The position numbers were made by a program, and so were the translations under genes. 64,000 bases of DNA from NCBI GenBank assembly GCA_963792445.1, contig CAWBWO010000014.1, positions 248,001-312,000 of the forward strand, given 5' to 3'. Origin of the DNA: Rummeliibacillus sp963792445. Its GTDB lineage: Bacteria; Bacillota; Bacilli; Bacillales_A; Planococcaceae. Numbering within the stretch: the stretch's first letter is position 1; every line of letters starts with the position of its first letter. This document shows, piece by piece, positions 54,812 through 63,884 of this stretch. The notes beneath the pieces were generated by a model, which saw only the letters and a list, made by a program, of their open reading frames with translations, did not search any database and was not told the DNA's origin.

Positions 54812-55552
54812 GTGAGTAAAAAAAATAATTATAAATTTCCAGTTGCGCTGGCTTCCATCATTGCTCTTTCAGGTAGTCTATTAGTAGGGTGTGGTGATCC
54901 TAAAGCAGAGAATCAATCCGCACAAAATGAAAAAAAGGCTGTTTCGCATGATACAACTGCCACAAAAACTACTAAAAGAGAACCAAAAGTAGATGCAGGG
55001 GGGTATATTGTAGGTCAAAAACTTCCTAAGAAAGCAACGTATTTTCATGGTATTTTAGTGGTAAGCAAACAATATCCACTACCAGCTAATTTTGCACCGG
55101 GTGAGAATGTAGAAGCTCGCGATGCTTTTGAAGAATTAAACGCTGCGGCATTATTGGATGGTTTCCATTTCAATGCTTTTAGCACATATCGTTCTTATGA
55201 CCGTCAAGTGGCGTTATACGATGCCTATGTAAAAAGAGATGGTAAAGATGCCGCAGACACTTATAGCGCCCGCCCAGGCTATTCTGAACACCAATCAGGA
55301 TTAGCGTTTGATATAGGTGAAGTAGGAAACGAAGAAGATTTTGCAGACAACAAATTTGGAGAGACAGAAGCTGGAAAGTGGATTGCCGAAAACGCTCACA
55401 AATACGGATTCATCATGCGCTATCCAGAAGGAAAAGAAGAAGTAACAGGGTATATGCATGAATCTTGGCATTTCCGTTACGTAGGCAAAAAAATAGCTAC
55501 AGAAATATACAACAAAAACGAAACATTAGAAGAATACTTAGGAATAAAATAA
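54812..55552 (+). CDS. D-alanyl-D-alanine carboxypeptidase-like lipoprotein (VanY/M15B)
   Basis: Zinc peptidase of 246 residues that trims peptidoglycan stem peptides outside the cell. The lipobox LLVGC near residue 27 anchors it, then a Lys/Glu/Thr linker. The M15B fold has AFSTYRSYDRQVALYDAYV, the metal motif SEHQSGLAFDIG and HESWHFRYVG. Members act as LdcB/VanY D,D- or L,D-carboxypeptidases; which applies is unclear. The start is GTG at 54812 after AGAGGTG. Confidence 0.9.
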   Translation: MSKKNNYKFPVALASIIALSGSLLVGCGDPKAENQSAQNEKKAVSHDTTATKTTKREPKVDAGGYIVGQKLPKKATYFHGILVVSKQYPLPANFAPGENVEARDAFEELNAAALLDGFHFNAFSTYRSYDRQVALYDAYVKRDGKDAADTYSARPGYSEHQSGLAFDIGEVGNEEDFADNKFGETEAGKWIAENAHKYGFIMRYPEGKEEVTGYMHESWHFRYVGKKIATEIYNKNETLEEYLGIK

Positions 55553-55578
55553 TAAGTTTCATTCTAAATGTTATTGAA

Positions 55579-55612
55579 AAAGGGGCAAACCAATTATTGG
55601 TTTGCCCCTTTA
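55579..55612. terminator. Bidirectional terminator
   Basis: AAAGGGGCAAACCAA and TTGGTTTGCCCCTTT form a 15-bp perfect stem between converging genes. Confidence 0.9.
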
Positions 55613-55683
55613 CTAAAAAGATTGAAATGATTTAACTGGAAAATCTAATTGGAATCATTGCTAAACTGAAATTTAATGTAGAT

Positions 55684-57159
55684 TTATAATATCGGCGAAA
55701 GCAATCGAGAAATAGATTCTTTCATCTTAATAATTCGTGAACGACTTGCATATAATTCCGGTGTAAGTTCGGTCGACAACAACATATCTTCTTCAAACAA
55801 TTCAGCAAGTTGGTGCGATGTATCACGATGATAAATAAACGCATTTACTTCAAAATTAAGTTTAAAGCTACGGAAATCGATATTTGCTGTACCCACAGTA
55901 GACGCTTCATCATCAATCACAATCATCTTCGTATGCAAAAAGCCATTTTCATAAATATAAACTTTGGCTCCAGCTTTGATTAATTGGCCAACATAAGAAT
56001 AGGTTGCCCAGTAAACAAACATGTGGTCTGGCTTATTTGGAATCATAATTCGAACGTCAATGCCTGACAAGCAAGCTATTCGTACAGCATCCATAAAACT
56101 ATCGTCTGGAATAAAATATGGCGTTTGTATATAGATATACTTTTTCGCCATACCGATTAATTTTAGATAACCATTTTTAATTTGCTCCCATTCAGAATCT
56201 GGGCCACTTGATACGATTTGTATACTGACTTCACCTTTACGGGCAATGGTAGGAAAGTAATGATCAGAATACTTAATATCCTTTGTATTAGAGGCTTGAT
56301 TCCAATCAAGCAGAAATCGTGTTTGCATTGGATGAACTGAACTACCTTCAATACGTAAATGTGTATCACGCCAATATCCGAATCTTTTCTTTAACCCAAG
56401 ATATTCGTCGCCAACATTAAACCCTCCAATATAACCTATTCGCCCGTCAATGATAGCAAGCTTTCGGTGATTGCGGTAATTCATACGGGGATTAATTAGA
56501 GGTAGTATCGAAGGAAAGAAGACTTCAACTTCTCCACCAGATTCAATTAGTTCTTTGAAATGCCTTTTATGAACCCCTCTCGAACCCATTTCATCATATA
56601 ATAACCGAACCTGTACACCTTGTTTTGCTTTTTTTATTAATGATTGCAATATTCGAGTCCCAAGATTATCAAGTTTGAAAATGTAGTATTGAATATGAAT
56701 ATGATGTTTTGCAGATTCAATATCTTTTATTAATCGTTTGAATTTATCTTTGCCATCATTAAAAATCGTGATGTCATTATCTTGAGTTAGCACTGCATGA
56801 TTGGTTATTAAGTTCATGTAAATTAAATCTTCATATTGTGCTGCGTCATGTAATCGATATTCGAAAGTGCCATCTCGGATTGCTTCTAATTGATAATCAA
56901 TCAATTTATCAATCCCGATTTTTTTACGGCCTTCCCATCGGAAGAGATGTTTTTTTCGAAGCTGCCGGCCTAATAATAAGTACAATAAGAATCCTACTAC
57001 AGGTAAAAAGAATAGTACAAGAATCCAAGCCCATGTTGAAGATGGATCTTTTCTTTCTAAGAATATAATAATGGCAGCAAGGAAAATATTTAAAATCAAA
57101 GTGGTGGAAACAACTATAGATGTAAAAGCAGCGGTATCCAATTCTTCACCTACTTCCAT
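55684..57159 (-). CDS. cls: Cardiolipin synthase
   Basis: Phospholipase-D-superfamily enzyme of 491 residues condensing two phosphatidylglycerols to cardiolipin at the membrane. Two N-terminal membrane segments (STTLILNIFLAAIIIFL and WAWILVLFFLPVVGFLLYLL) precede two HKD motifs: NYRNHRKLAIIDGRIGYIGG and FLHTKMIVIDDEASTVGTANID. Length and layout are as in Bacillus ClsA/YwnE. The ribosome site before ATG 57159 is weak. Monocistronic. Confidence 0.93.
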   Translation of the reverse strand: MEVGEELDTAAFTSIVVSTTLILNIFLAAIIIFLERKDPSSTWAWILVLFFLPVVGFLLYLLLGRQLRKKHLFRWEGRKKIGIDKLIDYQLEAIRDGTFEYRLHDAAQYEDLIYMNLITNHAVLTQDNDITIFNDGKDKFKRLIKDIESAKHHIHIQYYIFKLDNLGTRILQSLIKKAKQGVQVRLLYDEMGSRGVHKRHFKELIESGGEVEVFFPSILPLINPRMNYRNHRKLAIIDGRIGYIGGFNVGDEYLGLKKRFGYWRDTHLRIEGSSVHPMQTRFLLDWNQASNTKDIKYSDHYFPTIARKGEVSIQIVSSGPDSEWEQIKNGYLKLIGMAKKYIYIQTPYFIPDDSFMDAVRIACLSGIDVRIMIPNKPDHMFVYWATYSYVGQLIKAGAKVYIYENGFLHTKMIVIDDEASTVGTANIDFRSFKLNFEVNAFIYHRDTSHQLAELFEEDMLLSTELTPELYASRSRIIKMKESISRLLSPIL

Positions 57160-57337
57160 AATCTATCCATAAGTATAACGTAAATAACGGTTATTAAGAA
57201 AGTATTACAAGTCCATAATAAATTCACATAAATTTAACTTTTTCATAAAACCTACTTGACCTATAGGAATTGTTAATATAATCTATGAATTGTACTTATT
57301 TGTACGATCATTTAATAATATTTTAGGAGGATTGAAA

Positions 57338-58730
57338 TTGAATACATTTTTAATTGTTCTCAATGTTGTAATTCTTTTATTACTCATTGGTTTACTCATA
57401 TCCATGCATAAAAAACATGTTTCCTTTTCAAAACGTGTATTTACTGGTTTAGGATTAGGGATTGTATTTGGTTTAATATTACACTTCACATATGGTTCAA
57501 CCTCAGAAGTTGTACTAAAGTCTGTTGATTGGTTTAGCATCGCAGGTTCAGGTTATGTGAAACTTTTACAAATGGTTGCAATGCCATTGGTATTTATCTC
57601 AATTATTTCAGCATTTACAAAGGTAGTAGCTGGTAAAAACTTTGGTAAAATGGCTGCACTTATTCTTATTATTTTAGTAGGTACTACAGCAGTATCAGCT
57701 TCTGTTGGTATTGCATCAGCATTAGGCTTCCACTTAGATGCAACTCAACTTGTGCAAGGGGCTGCAGAACAAGCAAGAGGTCAAGAAATTGTTCAAAAAA
57801 CGGAAGACATGGGCGAGTAAAACAATGCCACAACAAATTTTAGATTTGTTGCCTGCAAATCCATTTTTAGATTTAACGGGTGCACGTTCTTCTTCAACAA
57901 TTGCGGTTGTTATTTTCGCAGCGTTTTTAGGTTTTGGCTATTTAGCAGTAAGACGCAAAGATGAAAAGACTGCAGAATTGATTAAAACAGGTATTGATGC
58001 AATTTATGCACTAGTTATGCAAGTTGTTAAAATTGTTTTACGTTTAACTCCATTCGGTATTTTAGCGATTATGACATCAACTATTGCAACTTCAGATTTT
58101 GGTGCCATTTATAATATGGGTAAATTTGTGATTGCTTCATATATTGCATTAGCAGTCATGTTTATCATTCATATGATTATTATTGCTTTAACAGGTATGA
58201 GCCCAATCACATATGTAAGAAAGGCTTTACCAACATTAATGTTTGCCTTTACGTCTCGTTCTTCAGCAGGTACATTACCACTTAATATTCAAACGCAAAC
58301 AAAACGTTTAGGTGTATCTGAAGGGATTGCCAACTTTGCCGGATCTTTTGGTATTTCAATTGGTCAAAATGGTTGTGCTGGAGTATATCCAGCAATGTTA
58401 GCTATTATGATTGCTCCAAGTGTAGGAATTAATCCATTGGATCCAGGGTTTATTGCAACATTAATTCTTGTTGTCGCAATAAGTTCATTTGGTGTAGCAG
58501 GTGTTGGCGGTGGCGCAACTTTTGCAGCAATCATCGTTCTATCAGCTATGAATCTACCAGTTGCTTTAGCTGGTGTACTCATCTCTGTTGAACCATTAAT
58601 CGATATGGGACGTACAGCACTTAATGTAAATGATTCTATGGTGGCAGGTGTTACAACTGCACGTATTACAGGAGAATTAGACAAAACCGTCTATAACTCA
58701 AAAGAAGTTCAAGATTTAGCAGAAGTTTAA
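57338..58730 (+). pseudogene. tcyP: L-cystine symporter TcyP, one frameshift
   Basis: DAACS-family symporter importing L-cystine, 463 residues when restored, the length I recall for B. subtilis TcyP. LQMVAMPLVFISIISAFTKVV and the discriminating re-entrant loop FAFTSRSSAGTLPLNIQTQ, GQNGCAGVYPAMLA and ISVEPLIDMGRTALNVND are clear. A surplus G in the GGG at 57811-57813 ends the first frame; removing it gives EDMASKTMPQQILDLLPANPF. The start TTG at 57338 has TAGGAGG upstream. Confidence 0.9.
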
Positions 58731-58742
58731 TCTATATATGTA

Positions 58743-58784
58743 AAATCCCCGTTCCTATAGGCGAAAAGGAACGGGGATTTTTTT
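58743..58784. terminator. Bidirectional terminator after tcyP
   Basis: AAATCCCCGTTCC and GGAACGGGGATTT form the stem, followed by a run of T. Confidence 0.9.
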
Positions 58785-58791
58785 ATTCTAG

Positions 58792-59367
58792 TTAGACGGA
58801 TTGTACCATCTGTTTATTTTTGGCTTTTTTTAATGACTTCTTCAAACCAACATTTGCCAAGATAAATCCTATAACAAATGCAATAACAATAACCAAAATA
58901 GATTCGATTAATTTCGGTTTAACACTCATCAAATAGACAATCCCTAACACTTCCACTGACATAATGGAAACAGAGCGCCAAAGAATCATATCACGTACTT
59001 TTGAAAGTACTTCATTTGATGGTGTATCGCTTGTTTCTGCTTCAACTGCAGCTTTGATTGCTTTGAACCGTTTCAAATTAATGATTGGTCCCGCCATTGT
59101 CATAAATAAGAGAGCTATTAGTGAGACATTTACCCAAGCGACTTTCCATCCCCAAGTTGTAAAAACCAAATGAAGTGCTGGAAGCAAAATTAAAATGACG
59201 GAAAACGGTAAAAACTCATCTGCTTTCGTTGTTATTCGCGACCAAATAGCAAGGCTTTTGTTGTCTTTTGAAGAGACCATTCCCGCCATTCCGGCTAAAG
59301 TAATACCAACTGCCGCAAACATAAATAATACGCCTAAAATATGTAAGAAAAGCATAATCTGATACAT
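58792..59367 (-). CDS. DUF2269-like integral membrane protein
   Basis: Protein of 191 residues with four or five hydrophobic segments (for example FLHILGVLFMFAAVGITLAG and VNVSLIALLFMTMAGPIINL). The start YQIMLFLHILGVLFMF suggests the DUF2269 family. No catalytic residues are evident and the function is unknown. The ATG follows AGGAGGG. Single gene converging on tcyP. Confidence 0.65.
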   Translation of the reverse strand: MYQIMLFLHILGVLFMFAAVGITLAGMAGMVSSKDNKSLAIWSRITTKADEFLPFSVILILLPALHLVFTTWGWKVAWVNVSLIALLFMTMAGPIINLKRFKAIKAAVEAETSDTPSNEVLSKVRDMILWRSVSIMSVEVLGIVYLMSVKPKLIESILVIVIAFVIGFILANVGLKKSLKKAKNKQMVQSV

Positions 59368-59568
59368 GTATATCCCTCCTGGTTTATTTTATGCACCATT
59401 TATACTATCAGATTTTTCTGTAAATGGTTATAAAGTTTATGTAAATTTGGGATAAATCATATAAAAAGTAAAGAAGCTGGATAGAAAGTATTACGAGTTT
59501 CTGTTTTGCATTAGATTAAATGATCATCTGGTTCTAATCTTTTGATTTTAAACAGGTACATCCAAAAA

Positions 59569-59605
59569 AAATTGCCTTTCTGTTAAAAATCGAAAGGCAA
59601 ATTTT
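59569..59605. terminator. Terminator after the MFS gene
   Basis: AAATTGCCTTTC pairs with GAAAGGCAAATTT between A and T tracts. It serves the minus-strand MFS gene. The rest of 59368-59675 shows nothing that I can support. Confidence 0.8.
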
Positions 59606-59675
59606 TTATCAATTAAATACTATATTTTTAATTTGATTTGGACTTATTGGTGCCCTTATACTACGAACATTCCAT

Positions 59676-60839
59676 TTATTTCGACTCGCGTAATGATTTT
59701 TTACTTGCATTAAATAATAAAAGAATAAGAATACTTAATAATGCTAGTACTCCGGAAATTTCATAAACAAAATTTAATTCTTTTGTAAGGATCCATGTGA
59801 AGAATAAGGGTCCAATAATACGTCCCATATTATCCATAGAATATGAAAGTCCAGCTGCAGTTCCATATTTTCCGCCTGATTCTTTAGAGGATAGGGAAGT
59901 ATTTAATGTTCGTGCCAATGCATTGCCTGCTGTGAAGACGCAAAGTGCAAGACCTGCAAACCATAAGCTACTTGTGAATGGGAACATCAATAAGCCAATG
60001 GCAGTTACCACTTGAGCGCCCATTAGCCATTTGGTTTCTGTTCCATCTTTGATATGACGGACAAGCCCACCTTGAACCATGAAATCTACAAATCCACTAA
60101 AAAGAAATAGAGAACCTAATTGAGTAGCAGTAATATTGATTTTTTCCATTTGGAATAACTGCAGGGTAGATTCTACTCCAGCAAGTAAAAAGGTCACCAT
60201 AAAGGAGAATAAGAATAAGTAACGAACACGATATTGAACTAATGTGGAAGCTCCTTTTGGAATGATTGAGCGTTTCGTTGTTTCTGCATGGCGCACTGGT
60301 TCCTTTAACACAATGCTCGCGTAAATCAATAAAAGGAAAATTAAAATCGAAGAAACTGTAAATGGTGTACTTAAAGAGATTTTTCCAAGTAAACCACCTA
60401 AAGCAGGCCCAAAGATAAAGCCAAGACCAATAGACATGCCCATGAAGCCCATATACTTGTTTCGGTTTTCCTCTGTAGATATATCACCTATGAATCCAGT
60501 AACTGCAGTATATAAAGCCCCTGAGAATAATCCTCCTATAATGCGGGAAAGATAAAGCATTGTTAATGATGTCATAAATAATGAAATCATTAAAAAGCTA
60601 GCACTGAATCCAATCAGCCCTATTAAGATTAGTTTTTTGCGACCCATTTTGTCGCTTAACATTCCCCAGAAAGGAGCTGTAAAGAAACTAGCCAAAGAAT
60701 AAATGGTTAATAATCCACCGACATGCATTTTAGCAAATCCTTGTTGAACAATTACTTCTGGTAAAATAGGAATAATTAAGCCAAATCCTAAGTATACAAA
60801 AAACTGCACTGACATCAGCAAGATGATTGATTTTTTCAT
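59676..60839 (-). CDS. MFS multidrug efflux transporter (TetA/Bmr-like)
   Basis: Proton antiporter of 387 residues with 12 hydrophobic segments. Motif A (APFWGMLSDKMGRKKLIL) and the antiporter motif C region (GLGFIFGPALGGLLG) place it in the DHA1 drug:H+ antiporter group with NorA, Bmr and TetA. The drug profile is unknown and no regulator is adjacent. The ATG at 60839 has a modest GCAGGG site. Single gene. Confidence 0.82.
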   Translation of the reverse strand: MKKSIILLMSVQFFVYLGFGLIIPILPEVIVQQGFAKMHVGGLLTIYSLASFFTAPFWGMLSDKMGRKKLILIGLIGFSASFLMISLFMTSLTMLYLSRIIGGLFSGALYTAVTGFIGDISTEENRNKYMGFMGMSIGLGFIFGPALGGLLGKISLSTPFTVSSILIFLLLIYASIVLKEPVRHAETTKRSIIPKGASTLVQYRVRYLFLFSFMVTFLLAGVESTLQLFQMEKINITATQLGSLFLFSGFVDFMVQGGLVRHIKDGTETKWLMGAQVVTAIGLLMFPFTSSLWFAGLALCVFTAGNALARTLNTSLSSKESGGKYGTAAGLSYSMDNMGRIIGPLFFTWILTKELNFVYEISGVLALLSILILLLFNASKKSLRESK

Positions 60840-61117
60840 AAAGACCCTGCTTTCTATTTAGGGATATAATTTAATACAGTTTACCTTTGGATGAAGAAGA
60901 ACATACCTAAAATTGTGGTAAACATATACAATAGTATAAAACTTAAGGACGCTTAATGCTAAAGTTTTATTCTTCACAAATATTTATGAAGCGAGAGTAT
61001 TTAACTATTAATGTTTTTTGAAAATTTATCCTATAATACTGAACTATGCTAAACTTTTGCTTACTTGATGTATGTATTCTCTCAATAATGAGACTTTTAT
61101 TCGCCGAATTTGTATAG

Positions 61118-61126
61118 TGCTATAAT
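61118..61126 (+). promoter_or_regulatory. Extended -10 promoter
   Basis: TGCTATAAT is an extended -10 element 35 bp before the next gene; no good -35 is visible. The rest of 60840-61117 is A+T-rich without other features. Confidence 0.5.
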
Positions 61127-61160
61127 AAGGTGGAATAATATAAAGGAGGTATTGGTAACG

Positions 61161-61457
61161 ATGGAAATTACAACAATCGCTACAATTAAAACAAATGAAG
61201 GTACACAATCCGTTATAGATTTGGATATTCCTGTACTAATTGATTTGGTGCCTGCACGTAAATTTAAAGTAGTTCAAGAATTAGAATCACTTGGCCATAC
61301 TAATGTTACAGTTGATTCTGTTAATATGGAAGTTTATAAAGCAACAAGTACACTAAATGGTGAAAAACAACAAACAACTGTTGAATTTGGTTTTGCATTA
61401 CGAAGTGGAGAACGTCTTTTCGGTTTATCTGAATTACATGGAATCATTAAAAAATAA
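61161..61457 (+). CDS. Uncharacterised small protein
   Basis: Protein of 98 residues, soluble, with alternating beta-like segments (MEITTIATIKTNEGTQSVIDLDIP, VTVDSVNMEVYKAT, TTVEFGFALRSGERLFGL). I do not recognise the family. AAAGGAGG lies 11 bases before the ATG at 61161. A weak hairpin follows at 61460-61500. Confidence 0.65.
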   Translation: MEITTIATIKTNEGTQSVIDLDIPVLIDLVPARKFKVVQELESLGHTNVTVDSVNMEVYKATSTLNGEKQQTTVEFGFALRSGERLFGLSELHGIIKK

Positions 61458-61516
61458 ACGAAAAAGGGGACATGCATAAGCAATGTTCTCTTGTTTCGAT
61501 TTTTCATTAAAAGTTT

Positions 61517-61726
61517 TTATTTCACGTCGTATCCTTGTTCTTCAATAGCATTGCTGATTGCAGCTGTGTTTACTTTTGAAGCGTCATATGCGACATCGAC
61601 TAATCCTTCTTCTAAATTTACTTCTACTGATTCGATTCCGTTTAATTCTCCAACACCTTCAGTGACAGCTTTAACACAATGTCCACAAGACATGCCTTCT
61701 ACTTTTAGTTGGATTTTTTCTGTCAT
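61517..61726 (-). CDS. copZ: Copper chaperone CopZ
   Basis: Ferredoxin-like HMA-domain copper chaperone of 69 residues. The Cu(I) motif is in VEGMSCGHCVKAV and the fold ends EEQGYDVK. It passes Cu(I) to the CopA exporter and to CsoR. It follows csoR by 13 bp in the same operon, but no copA gene is in the window on the downstream side. The start follows AGGAGAG. Confidence 0.93.
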   Translation of the reverse strand: MTEKIQLKVEGMSCGHCVKAVTEGVGELNGIESVEVNLEEGLVDVAYDASKVNTAAISNAIEEQGYDVK

Positions 61727-61739
61727 GATGATCCTCTCC

Positions 61740-62048
61740 TTATTTTCTCATTAGTTTTTGTATAGTTGTGACTAATTCATCTAAAACTGCATCATCGCCA
61801 TCAGCCAAACGATCTCTTACACAGCCTTTTAAATGGCCATCAAGTAAAACTCTCGCTACACTATTTAAAGCAGATTGAGTAGCAGACAATTGAGTAATAA
61901 TATCATCGCAATATACATCCTTCTCGACCATGCCTTTAATGCCACGAATTTGTCCTTCAATACGATTTAATCGAGTAGTCAAATCTTTTTTTACATTCTC
62001 GGGGTGATGACTTTTTCGAACAGAATCATGCATACATTCTTCAACCAT
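61740..62048 (-). CDS. csoR: Copper-sensing repressor CsoR
   Basis: All-helical repressor of 102 residues that leaves DNA when it binds Cu(I). The DUF156 pattern is clear (TTRLNRIEGQIRGIKGMVEKDVYCDDIITQLSA), with the copper ligands Cys in VYCDD and His/Cys in DGHLKGC. The ATG at 62048 is preferred because AGGAGG then has a 9-bp spacing; GTG at 62054 would be too close. A G-tract palindrome at 62077-62095 is a candidate operator. Confidence 0.93.
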   Translation of the reverse strand: MVEECMHDSVRKSHHPENVKKDLTTRLNRIEGQIRGIKGMVEKDVYCDDIITQLSATQSALNSVARVLLDGHLKGCVRDRLADGDDAVLDELVTTIQKLMRK

Positions 62049-62076
62049 AAGCACTCGCCTCCTGTTAATAACATAA

Positions 62077-62095
62077 CATACTGTATGGGGGTATG
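62077..62095 (-). promoter_or_regulatory. Candidate CsoR operator
   Basis: CATACTGTATGGGGGTATG has the TAC/GTA flanks and G tract typical of CsoR sites, and lies directly upstream of csoR. The rest of 62096-62402 is A+T-rich. Confidence 0.6.
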
Positions 62096-62402
62096 TGAAG
62101 CGTAAGATACTTGCATGAAAATCGAATAAGTCCAGAGAATCAAAAATGAACGAAGATTAATAAATTGAATCAATTTATTAATTTCGTTAATAAAAAATAG
62201 AGTTGTAAGACCTTAATGTATATAGTATGATAATAATCCATAATATTTATTTAACAATATTGAAAAATTTAAAGCGTGAAAAAATGTTATGATATTAAGG
62301 GATACATAGTGACTCATTTGGTTATTATTTAATAGTAGTGGCAACTTTTTTATTTGTTGCTGCGTTATATAAAATACAAGAGACATAAAGAGGTGGAAAG
62401 GT

Positions 62403-62540
62403 ATGTCAAGAGAAGTAGATGTAACAAAAATTATTGCGAATTTATCCAAACTTGGCGTTAAGGCAACGACTACTAAGTCACGCTTAGAATTACTAAAAGC
62501 ATTAGCACCACCAAAATCATCTCCGCAAACTCAAAACTAA
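62403..62540 (+). CDS. Small 45-residue protein
   Basis: A short frame beginning MSREVDVTKIIANLSKLGVK and ending in a Pro/Ser/Gln tail. It has a strong GAGGTGGAAAGG ribosome site and its own terminator. It is a likely helix-rich basic protein. From memory it recalls the Lmo0850-type small proteins of Listeria and Bacillales, but I cannot check this. Confidence 0.65.
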   Translation: MSREVDVTKIIANLSKLGVKATTTKSRLELLKALAPPKSSPQTQN

Positions 62541-62553
62541 TTTATTGAAATCG

Positions 62554-62584
62554 AACTTCGGCAAATTTGTCGAAGTTTTTTTAT
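62554..62584 (+). terminator. Terminator after the 45-residue gene
   Basis: AACTTCG pairs with CGAAGTT, followed by a run of T. Confidence 0.8.
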
Positions 62585-62602
62585 AAGCTTTATCGAGATA
62601 TA

Positions 62603-62654
62603 AAAAAACAGCCAAAATAGAGATTCTGTTAATCTCTTTTTTGGCTGTTTTTAA
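62603..62654 (-). terminator. Terminator after rodA
   Basis: AAAAACAGCCAAAA and TTTTGGCTGTTTTT bracket an inner AGAGATT/AATCTCT stem. Confidence 0.85.
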
Positions 62655-62658
62655 TTTC

Positions 62659-63840
62659 TTAGAAATCATCATCATCGTGATTACCGAACATATAGGTATG
62701 ATGATGGAATTTCATACTAAATACCAAACCTAATGCTAAAGCATTTCCCATCATCGCACTACCCCCATAACTAATAAATGGAAGTGGAATCCCAGTGATT
62801 GGTAGTACTTGAGTAGTCATACCAATATTTTCGAATACATGGAAAGTAATCATGGCGATAATACCTGCACAAACATAAGTACAGAATGGATCCTTCATTT
62901 GAAGAGTAAGCTTCGTTAAATGGAAGATCAATATGAAGAATAAGCAAATAACAACACTTGCGCCTATAAAACCATATTCCTCACCAACTACACTGAAAAC
63001 AAAGTCAGTATGATTTTCAGGTACATAGACTTGTCTGTGTTTAAACCCTTTACCAAGAATTCCGCCTGAACCAATCGCATTTAAAGAAGAAATTAAATGA
63101 TATCCGTCTCCAGAAGAATAAGAATAAGGATCTAACCAAGAATAGATACGTGCAAATTGGTAAGGACTGAATCCAAGCTTTGTAGAAAGAAAGTCCTGCA
63201 TATACAAAGCCATCCATAATAATGAGAAACCAAGAGTAGCAGCACCTACAGCAACGGGTAAAATAATTTTCCATGAAATACCGGCAACGATTACTATTGC
63301 TGCTGTGATGGCAAAGAATACAAGTGCAGTACCTAAGTCAGGTTGTTTTAAGATAAAAGCTAATGGAACCAACAACACGATGAAAATTTTCCCTAATAGG
63401 ATAAAGTCTGTCTTTATTGATTTCATCGAATACTTTTCATGATGTTTACTTACAGTTCGTGCAAGAGCAAGTATGAAGAATGTCTTCATAAACTCGGATG
63501 GTTGAATATCAGCAAAACCAAGATGGAACCAACTTTTCGCGCCATTTCTAGGCTCTGTTAAAGAACCAGGTGTGACCATTAAAACAAGCAGGATGAAGAT
63601 TCCTAAACCATATAGATACCAAGTCATCTTTTTATACTGATCAGGTTCAAAATACATCATCACAGCAATTATAAGTGCAGCAACAAAGTACCAAAAAAGT
63701 TGTTTAGGCACGAAATTAATGCCATATTGGCCAGATGTTTGTGCAGATGTAATAGCCATCACACTGACTATACAAAACAATAACATTATAAAAGCGAGCG
63801 TCCAGTCAAAACGATCGGAAAAAGTTCTTTTTGAATTCAT
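62659..63840 (-). CDS. rodA: SEDS glycosyltransferase RodA
   Basis: Peptidoglycan polymerase of the elongasome, 393 residues as I recall for B. subtilis RodA, with about ten membrane helices. Signatures: AKSWFHLGFADIQPSEFMK, ILKQPDLGTALVF, NAIGSGGILGKGF, PENHTDFVFSVVGEE and TGIPLPFISYGGSAM. The ATG at 63840 is preferred (AGGTGA six bases upstream) over GTG at 63849. It ends in an acidic DDDDF tail. An FtsW/SpoVE paralogue is less likely given the length and start. Confidence 0.9.
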   Translation of the reverse strand: MNSKRTFSDRFDWTLAFIMLLFCIVSVMAITSAQTSGQYGINFVPKQLFWYFVAALIIAVMMYFEPDQYKKMTWYLYGLGIFILLVLMVTPGSLTEPRNGAKSWFHLGFADIQPSEFMKTFFILALARTVSKHHEKYSMKSIKTDFILLGKIFIVLLVPLAFILKQPDLGTALVFFAITAAIVIVAGISWKIILPVAVGAATLGFSLLWMALYMQDFLSTKLGFSPYQFARIYSWLDPYSYSSGDGYHLISSLNAIGSGGILGKGFKHRQVYVPENHTDFVFSVVGEEYGFIGASVVICLFFILIFHLTKLTLQMKDPFCTYVCAGIIAMITFHVFENIGMTTQVLPITGIPLPFISYGGSAMMGNALALGLVFSMKFHHHTYMFGNHDDDDF

Positions 63841-63884
63841 TATAGTCACCTATATTAGTAGATTTAAAACTGTATTGCAAAAGC

